Shown piece by piece: positions 5,366-5,700 of a DNA stretch of 5,700 bases. This DNA is from Planktotalea sp. Its GTDB lineage: Bacteria > Pseudomonadota > Alphaproteobacteria > Rhodobacterales > Rhodobacteraceae. The position numbers and the translations under genes were made by a program. Location: contig JAHEGL010000146.1 in assembly GCA_024645145.1 (NCBI GenBank), positions 1 to 5,700 of the forward strand, read 5' to 3'. Position 1 is the first letter of the stretch; each line of letters begins with the position of its first letter. A model generated the notes under the pieces. That model did no database searches. It was not told the origin of the DNA and was given only the letters and a program-made list of their open reading frames with translations.

Positions 5366-5700
5366 GGGGTGTTATGATACCAAATTTTTGTTGTGGCCGC
5401 CAGAGGCAGGGCACGCACTTTTCGCAAGCTCAATCGAACTGCCGCTCTTACTGAGTGGCGTCAATTATTGAGCGCATAGGTTCAGGCTGCGCCAGCAATC
5501 CGATGCGAGTTCTCATTAGTCTGACAGCAGCAACTGGCACCATATGCGAACTTTTTAGAGTGCTTGTTTAATAGAATTCCCCGCTTAAAATTTAATCAAA
5601 AAACCAAAAAATAGATAAAATCCATGGCCACCTAATCCGATCCTTGTTCGCCAAAAGAATCCCAGGCACGCTAAAAAAAACGAAGCGTGCTGAGGACTGA
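5366..5700. other. Gene-poor stretch, AT-rich towards the right
   Basis: This 335-base stretch holds no gene I can support. The part nearest the HGG gene should carry its promoter; TATCAT on the minus strand (complement of 5371-5376) is a possible -10 box without a good -35. A weak hairpin pairs 5441-5447 with 5453-5459 (one G-U pair). A 31-codon minus-strand ORF at 5448-5543 (MVPVAAVRLMRTRIGLLAQP...) reads like a coding fragment but is too short to name. From about 5565 to 5625 the DNA is clearly richer in A and T than the operon, with several A-runs, which may be a promoter region for a gene beyond the window or foreign DNA. Confidence 0.4.
5666..5690. repeat. 7-bp inverted repeat with A-rich loop
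   Basis: GCACGCT at 5666-5672 and AGCGTGC at 5684-5690 are perfect inverted copies separated by 11 bases containing eight A in a row. The A-run is inside the loop rather than after a stem, so it is not a standard intrinsic terminator on either strand. It could be a terminator variant for a gene lying to the right of the window, a regulator site, or chance. Confidence 0.4.

Noticed and set aside
5420..5520. tRNA-like stretch with GTTCGATT on the minus strand and GGTTCAGGC on the plus strand
   Set aside because: Neither has a matching T-stem, anticodon arm or acceptor stem at the right distance.
5448..5543. 31-codon minus-strand ORF (MVPVAAVRLMRTRIGLL...)
   Set aside because: It looks somewhat protein-like but has an in-frame stop shortly upstream, no ribosome site that I can see and no family I recognise. 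It may be a fragment, but cannot be called a gene.
4861..5700. Insertion sequence, CRISPR array or defence system in the right-hand part
   Set aside because: No transposase-length ORF, no terminal inverted repeats with target duplication and no regularly spaced direct repeats were found.

Overview
The window looks like chromosomal DNA of an alphaproteobacterium, most likely the Rhodobacteraceae/Roseobacter group. This is judged from the moderate-to-high GC coding bias, the TRAP transporter subunits, the style of the D-2-hydroxyacid dehydrogenase, and a small HGG-motif protein of a kind I associate with alphaproteobacterial prophages and mobile DNA. The genus cannot be fixed from the sequence.

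Layout. From 1 to 4860 all genes point right and are tightly packed: a large TRAP permease (dctM type), a periplasmic TRAP binding protein (dctP type), a small TRAP permease (dctQ type), a small protein made of the two ends of malonyl-CoA decarboxylase without its catalytic middle, and a full-length FAD-linked D-lactate/D-2-hydroxyacid dehydrogenase of the LDHD/Dld type. A strong hairpin lies between dctP and dctQ, and a 13-bp palindrome lies in the 99-nt gap between dctQ and the decarboxylase remnant. From about 4861 the character changes: gene density drops, one small HGG-motif gene points left (5006-5350), and the last 335 bases carry no convincing gene and end in AT-rich DNA with an inverted repeat.

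How the genes may work together. The TRAP proteins form a sodium- or proton-driven, binding-protein-dependent importer, typically for a small carboxylate. The dehydrogenase would oxidise a D-2-hydroxy acid to a 2-keto acid and pass electrons to the respiratory chain, so the simplest reading is an uptake-and-oxidation operon for a hydroxy acid such as D-lactate. The decarboxylase remnant suggests that the locus once handled malonate or malonyl-CoA. The exact substrate cannot be read from the sequence.

Most unusual points: the in-frame, core-less malonyl-CoA decarboxylase that is still open and sits in the operon; the M-P-Q order of the TRAP genes, with no dctM after dctQ; and the dctP/dctQ hairpin. 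I found no CRISPR array, rRNA, tRNA, complete insertion sequence or recognisable defence system.
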